Shown: positions 16,620 to 25,970, numbered from the stretch's first letter. The stretch: 64,000 nucleotides of DNA from Teichococcus oryzae (GCF_008386565.1 NZ_VUKA01000001.1:620001-684000); one strand, 5' to 3'. The notes: generated by a model not told the origin, from the sequence alone. Translations and numbers: made by a program.

Positions 16620-18095
16620 TCAGCGGAATGGCGGCTCGTCGAAGGCACGCAGCTTGCGGGAATGCAACGCCGTCAACTGTTCCCGCAGGATGTCGAAGGT
16701 GGCGATGCCGATCGCCAGGTGCTCGCTGACGGCGCGCTGGTAGAAGGCGGTGGCGGCGCCGGGCAGCTTGATCTCGCCATGCAGCGGCTTGTCGGACACG
16801 CAAAGCAGCGTGCCATAGGGCACGCGCAGCCGGTATCCCTGCGCCGCCAGCGTCCCGCTTTCCATGTCCACGGCAATGGCGCGGGACAGGTTGATGCGCA
16901 GCCGCTCCTGGGTGAAGCGCAGTTCCCAGTTGCGGTCGTCATAGGACACCACGGTGCCGGTGCGCAGCCGCCGCTTCAGCGCCGCTCCTGCTTCCCCGGT
17001 CACGGCGGCGGCGGCCTGCTGCAACGCCACCTGCACCTCCGCCAGGGCGGGGACGGGGATCTCGGGCGGCAACAGGTCGTCCAGGATGCGGTCCCGCCGC
17101 AGATAGCCATGCGCCAGCACGTAGTCGCCAATCTCCTGGCTTTGCCGCAGCCCGCCGCAATGGCCGATCATCAGCCAGCAATGCGGCCGCGTCACCGCCA
17201 GATGGTCGGTGATGGTCTTGGCGTTGGAGGGGCCGACGCCGATGTTGACGATGGTGATGCCATCCGCGCCATCGGCCCGGTGCAGGTGATAGGCCGGCAT
17301 CTGGAAGCGCTGCCAGGGCGCCTCGGCCACCGAAGCCAGGGCCGAGGCCTGGTCCTGCCCACGGGTCACGGCACCGCCGCCGGGCAGCACCAGCCGGTCA
17401 TAGGGGCTGTCCGGCCGCGCCAGCTCCTCCAGCGCCCAATCCACGAACTGCCCGATATAGCGCTGGTAGTTGGTCAGCAGGATCCAGGGCCGCAGGTCGC
17501 GCCAATCCGTGCCGGTGTAGTGTTGCAGCCGCCGCAGCGAGTAATCCACCCGCGCCGCGTCGAACAGCGACAGCGGCAGCGGCTCGCTTTCCCGGAAGCG
17601 CCACAGGCCGTCCGCCACCTCGTCTCCCACGGCCGAAAGCATGGGAACCGGGAAGTGCCGCGCCAGGGCCGCGGCCGAGACGCCGCCGCGCGCCAGCTCG
17701 TCGCCGCCCTCCAGGACATAGGGATAGGGGATCTCCCGGTCGCTGGGGCTGACTGACACGGTGGCGCCATATTCCGCCATCAGCGGCCGCAACTGTTCCA
17801 GCAGGTAGCGGCGGAAGGCGGCGGGCTGGGTGATGGTGGTGATATAGTCGCCGGGACTTTGCAGCTTGGCCCAGGCGCGGCGGGTCTGGGGCGGCGGCCC
17901 TTCAGGCTGCCAGCGCAGCGTCAGGGCGGGGTAGCGGAAGGCCGCCCGCTCGGCCGCATCGGGCGGCGCGCCGCCCGCGATGAATCGGTCCAGCGCGGCC
18001 CGTTCCGCCTCCACCGCTTCATCATAGAGGGCTTCCAGGGCATCGACGGCCGCTTCGGGGCTGTCGCAGACGGAACCGGGGAGGGAGCTGCTCAT
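16620..18095 (-). CDS. amn: AMP nucleosidase
   Basis: This 491-residue cytoplasmic enzyme hydrolyses AMP to adenine and ribose 5-phosphate, a purine-salvage step. Length matches Amn (484 residues in E. coli). The N-terminal Amn-specific domain (about 1-180) includes YDEAVEAERAALDRFI and SPGDYITTITQPAAFRRYL. The C-terminal phosphorylase-like domain contains NIGVGPSNAKTITDHLAV, CWLMIGHCGGLRQSQ and the nucleotide-binding region AVDMESGTLAAQGYR. The start at 18095 (MSSSLPGS) opens the conserved domain; a much longer in-frame extension runs antisense to the next gene and is not credible. It is divergent from the amidohydrolase. Confidence 0.95.
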   Translation of the reverse strand: MSSSLPGSVCDSPEAAVDALEALYDEAVEAERAALDRFIAGGAPPDAAERAAFRYPALTLRWQPEGPPPQTRRAWAKLQSPGDYITTITQPAAFRRYLLEQLRPLMAEYGATVSVSPSDREIPYPYVLEGGDELARGGVSAAALARHFPVPMLSAVGDEVADGLWRFRESEPLPLSLFDAARVDYSLRRLQHYTGTDWRDLRPWILLTNYQRYIGQFVDWALEELARPDSPYDRLVLPGGGAVTRGQDQASALASVAEAPWQRFQMPAYHLHRADGADGITIVNIGVGPSNAKTITDHLAVTRPHCWLMIGHCGGLRQSQEIGDYVLAHGYLRRDRILDDLLPPEIPVPALAEVQVALQQAAAAVTGEAGAALKRRLRTGTVVSYDDRNWELRFTQERLRINLSRAIAVDMESGTLAAQGYRLRVPYGTLLCVSDKPLHGEIKLPGAATAFYQRAVSEHLAIGIATFDILREQLTALHSRKLRAFDEPPFR

Positions 18096-18212
18096 GCAGA
18101 AAGGATATAGGCCGGCGCCGGACGCGGAGGTAGGCCGTTGCGTCCCGTGCGGCGGCGGTCCAGCCTGCGCTATCCGCCACATCAGATGGCGGCCCAAAAA
18201 GGAGATTCGCCC

Positions 18213-19190
18213 ATGATGACGCGCCGAGAAGGATTGTTCCTGGCTGGAGCGCTGAGTGTCGCGGCCCATGGCAGGGCCGGCAACGCCGCCACGGCCATGG
18301 CCCCCACCGTGCAAACGCCTGTTGCCTTCACCCCGCCGCCAGGCTCCTGCGACTGCCACACCCATGTATTCCCCGACCCGGCGCGCTTTCCGTTCTGGAG
18401 CGGCCGGGCCTACACCCCGCCCATCGCCACCGCAGACCACCTTCTGGCCTTGCAGAAGGCCATGGGGCTGGACCGCGTGGTGATCGTGCAGCCCAGCGTC
18501 TACGGCACCGACAATTCCGCCACGCTGGACGGGATGCGGCAGCTCGGGCCGAAGCGGGCGCGCGGCGTGGCGGTGATCGGCGCCGACACCACTCCGCAGG
18601 TCCTGGACAGCATGCATGCCGCCGGCATCCGTGGCATCCGCGTCAATCTGGAAACCGGCGGCGTCACCGACCCGGCTGCCGCCGGCCGCATCCTGGATGA
18701 TGCGCTGGCCCGCATCCAGGGGCGCCCTTGGCACCTCCAGGTCTATGCGCGGCTGCCTCTGGTGGCGGCGCTGCAGGAGCGGCTTTCCGCCCTGCCCATG
18801 CCGGTGGTGTTCGATCATTTCGCCGGCGCCCAGGCGGCGCAGGGCGTGGAGCAGCCGGGCTTCGCGGCGGTGCTCGGCCTGGTGAAGGCCGGCCGCGCCT
18901 ATGTGAAGATTTCCGGCGCCTACCGCGCCTCCAGCGAGGCGCCGGATTATCCGGCCGTGGCGCCGCTGGCGCGGGCCCTGGTGGCGGCGAACCCCGAGCG
19001 CATCGTCTGGGGCACCGACTGGCCGCATCCGGACAGCGCCACCCTGGCGGGCCGCAAGCCCACCGACATCGCGCCCCCCATGCCGGTCGATGACGGACGG
19101 GTGCTGAACCTGCTGGCCGAATGGGTGCCGGATGAGGCGGCGCGCCGGGCCATCCTGGTGGACAACCCGGCGCGGCTCTACGACTTCTGA
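18213..19190 (+). CDS. Tat-exported amidohydrolase (amidohydrolase-2 family, 2-pyrone-4,6-dicarboxylate hydrolase-like)
   Basis: This 325-residue TIM-barrel metal-dependent hydrolase starts with a twin-arginine-like signal (MMTRREGLFLAGALSVAAHG). The metal-binding His-x-His is in CDCHTHVFPD, and the essential late aspartate is in VWGTDWPHP. Further family segments are IRVNLETGGV and VFDHFAGA. Amidohydrolase-2 members hydrolyse lactones or decarboxylate; LigI-type 2-pyrone-4,6-dicarboxylate hydrolase is a close pattern but export makes the role less certain. ATG 18213 has GGAG eight bases ahead. It is convergent with an anion-type MFS carrier 13 nt away, which could bring in a related aromatic or organic acid. 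Confidence 0.88.
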   Translation: MMTRREGLFLAGALSVAAHGRAGNAATAMAPTVQTPVAFTPPPGSCDCHTHVFPDPARFPFWSGRAYTPPIATADHLLALQKAMGLDRVVIVQPSVYGTDNSATLDGMRQLGPKRARGVAVIGADTTPQVLDSMHAAGIRGIRVNLETGGVTDPAAAGRILDDALARIQGRPWHLQVYARLPLVAALQERLSALPMPVVFDHFAGAQAAQGVEQPGFAAVLGLVKAGRAYVKISGAYRASSEAPDYPAVAPLARALVAANPERIVWGTDWPHPDSATLAGRKPTDIAPPMPVDDGRVLNLLAEWVPDEAARRAILVDNPARLYDF

Positions 19191-19203
19191 AAAGGGCGGC
19201 GCG

Positions 19204-20568
19204 TCATTCCGCTGGCTGCTGGGCCTGGCGGTGCGGCGCGCCCCGCCTTTCCAGCAGCAGGATCAGCAGGATCGACATGATCGGCAGGGCGGCCATGAAC
19301 AGCAGGCCATAGTAATCGCCGCCGGAGTAGTCCTTGATGATACCGAAGATCTGCGGCCCGAAATAGCCGCCGAGATTGCCCACCGAGTTGATCCAGGCAA
19401 TGCCAGCCGCCGCGGCGGCGCCGCTGAGGAAGGCGGTGGGCAGCGACCAAAAGATCGGCAATGCCGCGAAGATGCCGAAGCTGGCGAGCGCCAGGCCCAG
19501 CATCTTCAGCATCAGCCCGTCATTGCTGGCGGCGATCAGCAGGCCGGCGGTGGCGCAGGCGGCGGCGAAGATGGTGGTCCATTTCCGCTCCTGCAGCCGG
19601 TCGGAGAAGAAGCCCCACAGCACCATGGTCACCGCGCCGACGGCGAAGGGGAAGGCGTTGACGAAGCCAAGCTCCACATTGGACAGGTTGCCGATCGCCT
19701 GGATGATCTGCGGCTGGAAGAAGCCCAGCGTGTAGAGCGGCGACACCAGCCCGAGATAAACCAGGCCATAGGCGATGATGCGCGGGTTCAGCAGGGTCTG
19801 CCACCATTCGTAGCGCACCACGGCCTCGCGCTGGCGCTCCTCCTCGCGCAGCGTGGCGGCGAGCCACTGCTTCTCCTCCCCGGTCAGCCACTTCGCCTCG
19901 GCGGGGCGATCCGTCAGGTACCACAGCACGCCGGCCGTCAGCAGCAGCGCCGGGATCGCCTCGATGATGAACATCCACTGCCAGCCATGCAGGCCCCAGA
20001 TGCCGTCCATGTTCAGCAGGTAGCCCGATACCGGCGAGCCCAGCGCGGAGGAGAACGGAATGGCGAACATGAACCAGCCGACGATGCGGCCGCGATAAGC
20101 CGTAGGGAACCACAGCGTCAGATAGAAGATGACACCAGGGAAGAAGCCAGCCTCGGCGGCGCCGAGCAGCACGCGCACCACGATCAGGCTGGTCTCGCTG
20201 CCGACAAAAGCCTGCGCCCCGGACAGCAGGCCCCAGGTGAACATGATGCGCGCGATCCACAGCCTCGCGCCGAAGCGGTTCAAGGCCAGGTTGCTGGGCA
20301 CCTCGAAGGCGAAATAGGCCAGGAAGAAGACGCCTGCGGCAAGGCCGAAAGCACTGGCACTGAGGCCAAGATCGGCCCGCATCCCAGGGCCGGCGAAACC
20401 GATGTTCACGCGGTCCAGATAGGAAATGAAGTAGCAGACGATCAGGAAAGGCAGAAGGCGCCACGCCACCTTGCCCATGGTGCGGCGCTCCACCTCGCTG
20501 ACCGTTGTCGGGCCGCGTGCAGCGGAACCTTCGCCAGAAGCTGCGCCCATCGCGCTTTCCCCCATCAT
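19204..20568 (-). CDS. MFS transporter, anion:cation symporter (ACS) type
   Basis: This 454-residue membrane carrier has about 12 helices. The opening WRLLPFLIVCYFISYLDRVN is the ACS signature, followed by VFFLAYFAFEVPSN and the characteristic ARIMFTWGLLSGA. A central loop holds TGEEKQWLAATLREEERQRE. ACS members carry organic anions such as tartrate, phthalate, glucarate or hydroxyphenylacetate. The substrate is not resolved here, but the convergent amidohydrolase suggests an aromatic or carboxylic acid. A later ATG at 20550 has a better GGGGAAAG ribosome-binding site and would shorten the protein by six residues. Confidence 0.92.
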   Translation of the reverse strand: MMGESAMGAASGEGSAARGPTTVSEVERRTMGKVAWRLLPFLIVCYFISYLDRVNIGFAGPGMRADLGLSASAFGLAAGVFFLAYFAFEVPSNLALNRFGARLWIARIMFTWGLLSGAQAFVGSETSLIVVRVLLGAAEAGFFPGVIFYLTLWFPTAYRGRIVGWFMFAIPFSSALGSPVSGYLLNMDGIWGLHGWQWMFIIEAIPALLLTAGVLWYLTDRPAEAKWLTGEEKQWLAATLREEERQREAVVRYEWWQTLLNPRIIAYGLVYLGLVSPLYTLGFFQPQIIQAIGNLSNVELGFVNAFPFAVGAVTMVLWGFFSDRLQERKWTTIFAAACATAGLLIAASNDGLMLKMLGLALASFGIFAALPIFWSLPTAFLSGAAAAAGIAWINSVGNLGGYFGPQIFGIIKDYSGGDYYGLLFMAALPIMSILLILLLERRGAPHRQAQQPAE

Positions 20569-20911
20569 GTCATGGCTTGTCGGCTATGGCCGGATGGCGG
20601 CTTTTGCAGCAGATCGTTGTTTCCGTCGAGGGTTCATGTCACGCGCGGCATCGGGCAAGGCAAAGCCTGAGGCGCACCGTCCAGCCTTGCGTCTTGGGCG
20701 ATCTGACGGACATGAGAGCCGCGTGATGCACGGGAAATGTACGGCACGGCCAATGTGCCCGGTTGGTGCGGGCAGGGCGCGGCGGGCCATTCGGCCAGGA
20801 CCTGCGGCGACACGCCCACTTCGCCGCTGGCCACGACGTTGCGCGTGCCGCCCGAACTTCGGCTCGCCACCTGGAACAATGGCGATCCGATGCCCGATCC
20901 CCTGGGTGTCC
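20569..20911. other. Intergenic region with a coding-like fragment on the minus strand
   Basis: These 343 bases lie between the MFS gene and the aldehyde dehydrogenase. On the minus strand, about 20750-20890 reads in one frame as SPLFQVASRSSGGTRNVVAS and onward with strong third-position GC bias. It has no clear start, and the bias fades before the frame ends near 20634. It may be a decayed gene; I do not recognise its family. The rest holds nothing I can assign, apart from presumably the promoter of the MFS gene. Confidence 0.3.
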
Positions 20912-22366
20912 TCAGCCGTGACGGATCGCGATGGTCTTCAGCGAGGCAAAGGAATACAGCGCCTCAAAGCCCTTTTCCCGCCCATGACCGGACCGCTTGA
21001 CGCCGCCAAAGGGCAGCTCCACGCCGCCGCCGGCGCCATAGTTGTTGATGAAAACCTGCCCTGTCTGGATGCCGCGCGCCATGCGCATGGCGCGGCCGAC
21101 ATCGGCGGTCCAGACGCCGGCTACCAGCCCGTAATCGGTGCCGTTGGCGATGGCCAGCGCCTCCTCCTCGTCCTTGAACGGGATCACCACCTGCACGGGG
21201 CCGAAGATTTCTTCCTGTGCCAGACGCGAATCCACCGAGGCGCCCGCCACCAGCGTCGGCTGCACGTAATAGCCACCGGAGGGCGCACCGGATGCGAGGC
21301 TGCCCTGGGCCGCCACAACCAGCCCGTCGCGCGGCACGCAGTCGAGATAGCCACGCACGATCTCCTGCTGCCGGGCCGAGACCAGGGGACCCATGTCGAG
21401 ATCGTCCGCGGCAGGGCCGACGCGCAGCGCCTTGTAGCGCTCCGCCATGGCGGCGAGCACGCGGTCATGCACCGAGCTTTGTACCAGGATGCGCGACGCG
21501 GCCGAGCAGGTCTGGCCGGCATTCTGGATGCCCGCATTCACCAGGAAGGGCAGAGCGGCCTCCAGGTCGGCATCGGCGAACACGATCTGCGGCGACTTGC
21601 CGCCGAGCTCCAGCGTCACCGGCACGGCGTTCTTCGCCGCCGCCGCCTGCACCAGCGTGCCCACCGCCACCGAGCCGGTGAAGGAGATGTGGTTGATGCC
21701 GCGATGCGCCGACAGGGCGGCGCCGGCTTCCTCGCCCGTGCCGGAAACAAGGTTCACCGCGCCGGCCGGGAAGCCGGCTTCCTGGGCGATGCGGGCATAG
21801 GCGATGGCGGTGAGGCAGGCTTCCTCGGCCGGCTTGATCACCACCGCATTGCCCATGGCCAGCGCCGCGGTAACGGAGCGGCCGATGATCTGCATCGGAT
21901 AGTTCCACGGCACGATGTGGCCGGTGACGCCGAGCGGCTCATGCACCGTCATCACCGTGTAGCCATCCAGATAGGGGATGGTGTCGCCATGCAGCTTGTC
22001 GGCGGCGCCGCCATAGAATTCGAGGTAGCGCGCCAGCGCCAGCGCGTCGGCCTTGGCCTGGCGCAGCGGCTTGCCGACATCCAGTGCTTCCAGCCGGGCC
22101 AGCTCGTCCGCCCGCTCCAGCACGATGCGCGACATGGTGAACAGCAGCCGGCCACGCTCGGCCGCCGTCATGCGCCCCCAGGCGCCCCGCCGGGCTTCCT
22201 GCGCCGCCGCCACGGCACGGTCGATGTCGCTTGCATCGCTGCGCGCGATGGCGGCGAGCCTGCTGCCATCGGACGGATTGAGCAGCGGCATGGTCTCGCG
22301 CCCGACAGGCTCGTGCCACTCGCCGCCGATCAGGTTGAGGCGCGTATCGAACGGAACGGCTTCCAT
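20912..22366 (-). CDS. NAD(P)-dependent aldehyde dehydrogenase
   Basis: This 484-residue cytoplasmic ALDH has PWNYPMQIIGRSVTAALAMG (the nucleotide-domain Asn region), KPAEEACLTAIA, cofactor motif SFTGSVAVG, the general-base Glu in TLELGGKSPQ, and catalytic Cys in AGQTCSAASR. The C-terminal half has EEIFGPVQVVIPF and ELPFGGVKRSGHGREKG. Length is standard. It is closest in pattern to betaine-aldehyde or gamma-aminobutyraldehyde-type enzymes, but the substrate cannot be fixed. ATG 22366 has GGAGG with good spacing. It follows a lipoprotein gene on the same strand by about 100 nt, probably with its own promoter. Confidence 0.94.
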   Translation of the reverse strand: MEAVPFDTRLNLIGGEWHEPVGRETMPLLNPSDGSRLAAIARSDASDIDRAVAAAQEARRGAWGRMTAAERGRLLFTMSRIVLERADELARLEALDVGKPLRQAKADALALARYLEFYGGAADKLHGDTIPYLDGYTVMTVHEPLGVTGHIVPWNYPMQIIGRSVTAALAMGNAVVIKPAEEACLTAIAYARIAQEAGFPAGAVNLVSGTGEEAGAALSAHRGINHISFTGSVAVGTLVQAAAAKNAVPVTLELGGKSPQIVFADADLEAALPFLVNAGIQNAGQTCSAASRILVQSSVHDRVLAAMAERYKALRVGPAADDLDMGPLVSARQQEIVRGYLDCVPRDGLVVAAQGSLASGAPSGGYYVQPTLVAGASVDSRLAQEEIFGPVQVVIPFKDEEEALAIANGTDYGLVAGVWTADVGRAMRMARGIQTGQVFINNYGAGGGVELPFGGVKRSGHGREKGFEALYSFASLKTIAIRHG

Positions 22367-22472
22367 CTCCGGGCTTCCTCCATGAGGGTTCTGGGCACCC
22401 GGCCACGGCCGGGAATCCGCATGAAGTATCGCCAACAGGCGCCTGCGCCAACCGTTCCCGATCGGGGCGGCG

Positions 22473-22883
22473 TTAGCGGCAGTTCTCGCCCTGGCGGCGG
22501 AAATCCAGCACCCGTCCGTCGCGGATCTCGAAGGTCACAAGGCAGGGCTGCGCTTCATAGCCGCCTCCCAGCGGTATGCCGATGCCGATGCCGGTGCCGA
22601 ACCCGCTGCCATGGTGACCCCCGCTGAAGCTGCCGCCGCCAACGCCGAAGCTGAAGCCGGAAGAGGCCGGCGCCGCCTCGCTGCTGAAATCATATCCCAG
22701 GAAGCGCCGGCCTTCAGACTCGTAGACGCGATGCGGCACTCCCAGGCCTTCCACCAGCCGCACCTCTGGCTGGCCGACATAGCTGGCCATGTTGTGGTCG
22801 AACTCGGCCGTCCCGCCGCCCGCGCAGGCGGCAAGCAGCGTCAGGCCCAGCAGCAGGGCGGCGCGGGTGAGGGGCTGGCGCAT
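22473..22883 (-). CDS. Small lipoprotein of unknown function
   Basis: This 136-residue protein has a lipoprotein signal (LLLGLTLLAACAGG; lipobox LAAC with Cys20). The mature part begins with a short domain, YVGQPEVRLVEGLGVPHRVYESEGRRFLGYD. This resembles the repeated 'G-x-P-x-x-x-x-x-x-x-G-x-P' layout seen in small outer-membrane lipoproteins that anchor cell-surface processes. A Gly/Ser/His-rich loop follows, then a C-terminal strand with two cysteines (PCLVTFEI and GENCR) that could form a disulfide. Function is unknown. It lies downstream of a lytic transglycosylase on the same strand, so an envelope role is plausible. Confidence 0.75.
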   Translation of the reverse strand: MRQPLTRAALLLGLTLLAACAGGGTAEFDHNMASYVGQPEVRLVEGLGVPHRVYESEGRRFLGYDFSSEAAPASSGFSFGVGGGSFSGGHHGSGFGTGIGIGIPLGGGYEAQPCLVTFEIRDGRVLDFRRQGENCR

Positions 22884-22956
22884 GGTCTGGGTCCTCTGCT
22901 CACGGATGCAACGTGGGGCCGCGACAGGCGGTTGCCGGCCCGGGCGGTGTCCGGCT

Positions 22957-23709
22957 TCAACGGCCCGCCAGCCTTTCCGGCCGCAGGCAGACCAGGCGCG
23001 GCTTGCGCGCGGCGGGCGGCACGGGCACGGCGCGGTTGGCCCGGCGCGCCTCCAGCGTCATGAAGCGGCGGGCCTCCTGCGCGCCGCCAAATAGCAGGGC
23101 AGGGCGCAGCCCGGCGGCGCACACATCGCCCACCGCTTCCCGTGACAGCGGCACCGGGCCGCCGCCGCCCCACGCCTTGCCCAGCCGCGCCAGGGCGACG
23201 CGGCGGCTATAGGCCAGGCCGCGCTCCGCCTCGCCGGAATGGTAGCGGCCGATGGCGGTGCCCCAATCCCCCGTCTGCGCCTGCAGCGAGCGCAGGAACC
23301 GCGCGGCGTAGCGCAGATTGGCCGCGGGATCGAAGGCTTCCTCCAGGCTGGAAAAGGCATCCGGGTGGTGCAGGAGGTTGACCTGCATGCAACCCACATC
23401 GATGGAGCGCACGCCGCGCTCCTGGATTTGCCGCACGCGGCTGATGGCGGCCGCCTTGCTGGGGGCGTAATAGCTCTGGCCCTCGGCGTTGACCGACCAG
23501 GGCCAGGGCTGTGGCGACCCGGTGGGGCTGCGCCGCCCGGTTTCCACCAGGGCGATGGCGGCCAGCAGGCCGGGCGGAACGCCGGCGCCGGGCTCGGCGG
23601 CGGCGATGGCCTGGCGGCAAGCGGCCCAGTCATCCGATTCGGCCCGTGCCCCGCTGTGCAGGGACAGGAACATGGCCAGCAGCGCGGCGGAGGCCAAATG
23701 GCGGAGCAT
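22957..23709 (-). CDS. Lytic transglycosylase (SLT domain), exported
   Basis: This 250-residue murein-cleaving enzyme has a signal peptide (MLRHLASAALLAMFLSLHSGARA) directly after the chosen start. The SLT-type domain shows the catalytic Glu in AIALVETGRR, the conserved GCMQVNLLHHPDAF, NLRYAARFLRSLQ, and IGRYHSGE in place of the usual AYNAG. It would cleave the MurNAc-GlcNAc bond to form 1,6-anhydro ends. A start 42 bases earlier (23751) would add a basic stretch ahead of the signal. The C-terminal 60 residues are basic and not part of the domain. It is divergent from nrdA. Confidence 0.85.
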   Translation of the reverse strand: MLRHLASAALLAMFLSLHSGARAESDDWAACRQAIAAAEPGAGVPPGLLAAIALVETGRRSPTGSPQPWPWSVNAEGQSYYAPSKAAAISRVRQIQERGVRSIDVGCMQVNLLHHPDAFSSLEEAFDPAANLRYAARFLRSLQAQTGDWGTAIGRYHSGEAERGLAYSRRVALARLGKAWGGGGPVPLSREAVGDVCAAGLRPALLFGGAQEARRFMTLEARRANRAVPVPPAARKPRLVCLRPERLAGR

Positions 23710-23848
23710 CCGCTGCTGCTGCCTGCGGCGGCGCCGTTCGGCAAGGGCCATGTTGATCACGAAACGGCGCCCAAAGGCTTGTCGGCACTGGGAGTCGCGG
23801 CGACGGGTGGCGGCATGCAAGCCCAATCTTGGTGTCACCGCGCAAATT

Positions 23849-23863
23849 CACATACCATATGTG
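23849..23863. promoter_or_regulatory. Palindrome upstream of nrdA (possible NrdR-type operator)
   Basis: There is a perfect 6-3-6 inverted repeat, CACATA-CCA-TATGTG, 82-96 bases ahead of the nrdA start and in the divergent region with the transglycosylase. NrdR boxes are 16-bp, AT-rich imperfect palindromes near nrd promoters and this is similar in size and place, but I see only one clear copy, whereas NrdR sites usually come in pairs. Confidence 0.35.
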
Positions 23864-23944
23864 GGTTAAGAAGGTGTTGAAGCGGGATGCGGCAGGGTGC
23901 AAAGGTGCGCCCGATCTGCCCCAGCCTTTCGAGGGATTCGTACC

Positions 23945-25837
23945 TTGCTCGATGCCGTTCAGCTTGCCGCCGATATTCAGCTTGCCGGGCATGGCCAGGT
24001 CCGCGTGGATCGCTCCCGCGATGCGTTGCTGACCGATTTCGGCAAGGCCACGCTCGACGACCGCTACCTGATGCCGGGCGAATCCTACCAGGACCTGTTC
24101 GCCCGCGTCGCCAGCGCCTATGGCGACGACGCGGCGCATGCCCAGCGCATCTACGACTACATCTCGAAGCTGTGGTTCATGCCGGCGACGCCGGTGCTGT
24201 CGAATGGCGGCACCTCCCGCGGCCTGCCGATCTCCTGCTTCCTGAACGAGGCGAATGACAGCCTGAACGGCATCGTCGACCTCTGGAACGAGAATGTCTG
24301 GCTGGCCTCCAAGGGCGGCGGCATCGGCTCCTACTGGGGCAATCTGCGCTCGATCGGCGAGAAGGTCGGGCAGAACGGCAAGACCTCCGGCATCATCCCC
24401 TTCATCCGTGTCATGGACAGCCTGACCCTGGCGATCAGCCAGGGCTCGCTGCGGCGCGGCTCGGCGGCGGTTTACCTGCCGGTCTCGCACCCTGAGATCG
24501 AGGAATTCGTGGATATGCGCCGCCCCACCGGCGGCGACCCGAACCGCAAGGCGCTGAACCTGCACCACGGCATCCTGGTTCCCGATGCCTTCATGCGCGC
24601 GGTTGAAGCCGATGAGGAATGGGCGCTCACCTCGCCCAAGGATGGCGCGGTGATCCGCAAGATCTCGGCGCGCTCGCTGTGGATCCGCATCCTGATGGCG
24701 CGGATCGAGCAGGGCGAGCCCTACATCATCTATTCCGACCATGTGAACCGCGCCCAGCCCGAGCACCAGAAGCTGGCAGGGCTGGAAGTGAAGACCTCCA
24801 ACCTTTGCTCGGAGATCACCCTGCCCACCGGGCGCGACCAGCACGGCCAGGAGCGGACGGCGGTGTGCTGCCTGTCCTCCCTGAACCTCGAGACCTGGTT
24901 CGAGTGGAAGGACGAGCCGCGCTTCATCCCCGACGTGATGCGCTTCCTCGACAACGTGTTGCAGGACTTCATCGACAAGGCGCCGGATTCCATGGCGCGC
25001 GCCAAGTACAGCGCCATGCGGGAACGCTCCGTCGGCCTCGGCGTGATGGGCTTCCATTCCTTCCTGCAATCGCAGAACGTGCCGTTCGAGAGCGTCATCG
25101 CCAAGGTTTGGAACAAGCGGATGTTCAAGCACATCCGCGAACAGGCCGATGCCGCTTCCCGCCTGCTGGCCGATGAGCGCGGGCCATGCCCGGACGCGGC
25201 TGAGTACGGCTTCAACGAGCGTTTCTCCAACAAGATGGCGATCGCGCCCACCGCGTCGATCTCCATCATCTGCGGCGGCGCCTCGCCGGGAATCGAGCCG
25301 ATCGCGGCGAATGTGTACAACCACAAGACGCTGTCCGGCTCCTTCATCGTGCGCAACCCGTACCTGAAGAAGGTGCTGGCGAAGCATGGCCGCGATGACG
25401 AGGACACCTGGACGCTGGTGACGGTGAACAAGGGCAGCGTGCAGCACCTCGACTTCCTCAGCGAACAGGAAAAGGCGGTGTTCAAGACCGCCTTCGAGCT
25501 TGACCAGCGCTGGGTGGTCGAGCATGCCGCCGACCGCACGCCCTTTATCTGCCAGTCGCAGTCGGTGAACCTGTTCCTGCCGGCGGATGTGCACAAGCGC
25601 GACCTGCACCAGATCCACTACCAGGCGTGGAAGAAGGGCGTGAAGTCGCTCTACTACTGCCGTTCGCTGTCCATCCAGCGTGCCGACACCATCAGCGAGA
25701 AGGTCGCTGTCCAGCCCACGCTCGGCTTCGCCGCGGCGACCAGCCTGGAGGCGGTGCTGCCCGGCGCGCCCCCGCTCGCCGCGCGGGCCGTGGCCGGGGA
25801 AGGCACCAATTACGAGGAATGCCTAGCCTGCCAGTAA
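23945..25837 (+). CDS. nrdA: Class I ribonucleoside-diphosphate reductase, large (alpha) subunit
   Basis: This 630-residue catalytic subunit reduces ribonucleoside diphosphates to deoxy forms. It has the active-site Cys in PISCFLN, the N-x-C-x-E motif in SNLCSEITL, the second disulfide Cys in CCLSSLNLETW, the radical-transfer Tyr pair in SLYYCRSL, and a redox CLAC tail (ECLACQ). It lacks the roughly 90-residue N-terminal ATP-cone of the long NrdA forms, so it opens close to LLTDFGKATLDDRYLMPGESYQD. I chose TTG at 23945 (LDAVQLAAD) because GAGGG lies nine bases ahead; GTG at 23897 is an alternative. The partner nrdB is 1.1 kb downstream with a SURF1 gene in between. Confidence 0.93.
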   Translation: MLDAVQLAADIQLAGHGQVRVDRSRDALLTDFGKATLDDRYLMPGESYQDLFARVASAYGDDAAHAQRIYDYISKLWFMPATPVLSNGGTSRGLPISCFLNEANDSLNGIVDLWNENVWLASKGGGIGSYWGNLRSIGEKVGQNGKTSGIIPFIRVMDSLTLAISQGSLRRGSAAVYLPVSHPEIEEFVDMRRPTGGDPNRKALNLHHGILVPDAFMRAVEADEEWALTSPKDGAVIRKISARSLWIRILMARIEQGEPYIIYSDHVNRAQPEHQKLAGLEVKTSNLCSEITLPTGRDQHGQERTAVCCLSSLNLETWFEWKDEPRFIPDVMRFLDNVLQDFIDKAPDSMARAKYSAMRERSVGLGVMGFHSFLQSQNVPFESVIAKVWNKRMFKHIREQADAASRLLADERGPCPDAAEYGFNERFSNKMAIAPTASISIICGGASPGIEPIAANVYNHKTLSGSFIVRNPYLKKVLAKHGRDDEDTWTLVTVNKGSVQHLDFLSEQEKAVFKTAFELDQRWVVEHAADRTPFICQSQSVNLFLPADVHKRDLHQIHYQAWKKGVKSLYYCRSLSIQRADTISEKVAVQPTLGFAAATSLEAVLPGAPPLAARAVAGEGTNYEECLACQ

Positions 25838-25858
25838 GTCCCTGACCCAGGATGACCT

Positions 25859-25902
25859 GGGCCAGGGAGCCGGCGCCGCTTCGGAGGCCGCTTCCCTGGC
25901 CC
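25859..25902. terminator. Hairpin between nrdA and the SURF1 gene
   Basis: A perfect 10-bp inverted repeat, GGGCCAGGGA (25859-25868) and TCCCTGGCCC (25893-25902), starts 21 bases after the nrdA stop. The 24-nt loop is itself GC-rich. No T tract follows, so it may be an intra-operon processing or attenuation structure rather than a full terminator. Confidence 0.4.
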
Positions 25903-25970
25903 GGCATCCCGCGCTGTTTGCTGAGGCTGGATTGACCCCGCCGCGCCCGCGCCGTTAACCCGGCAGGGCG

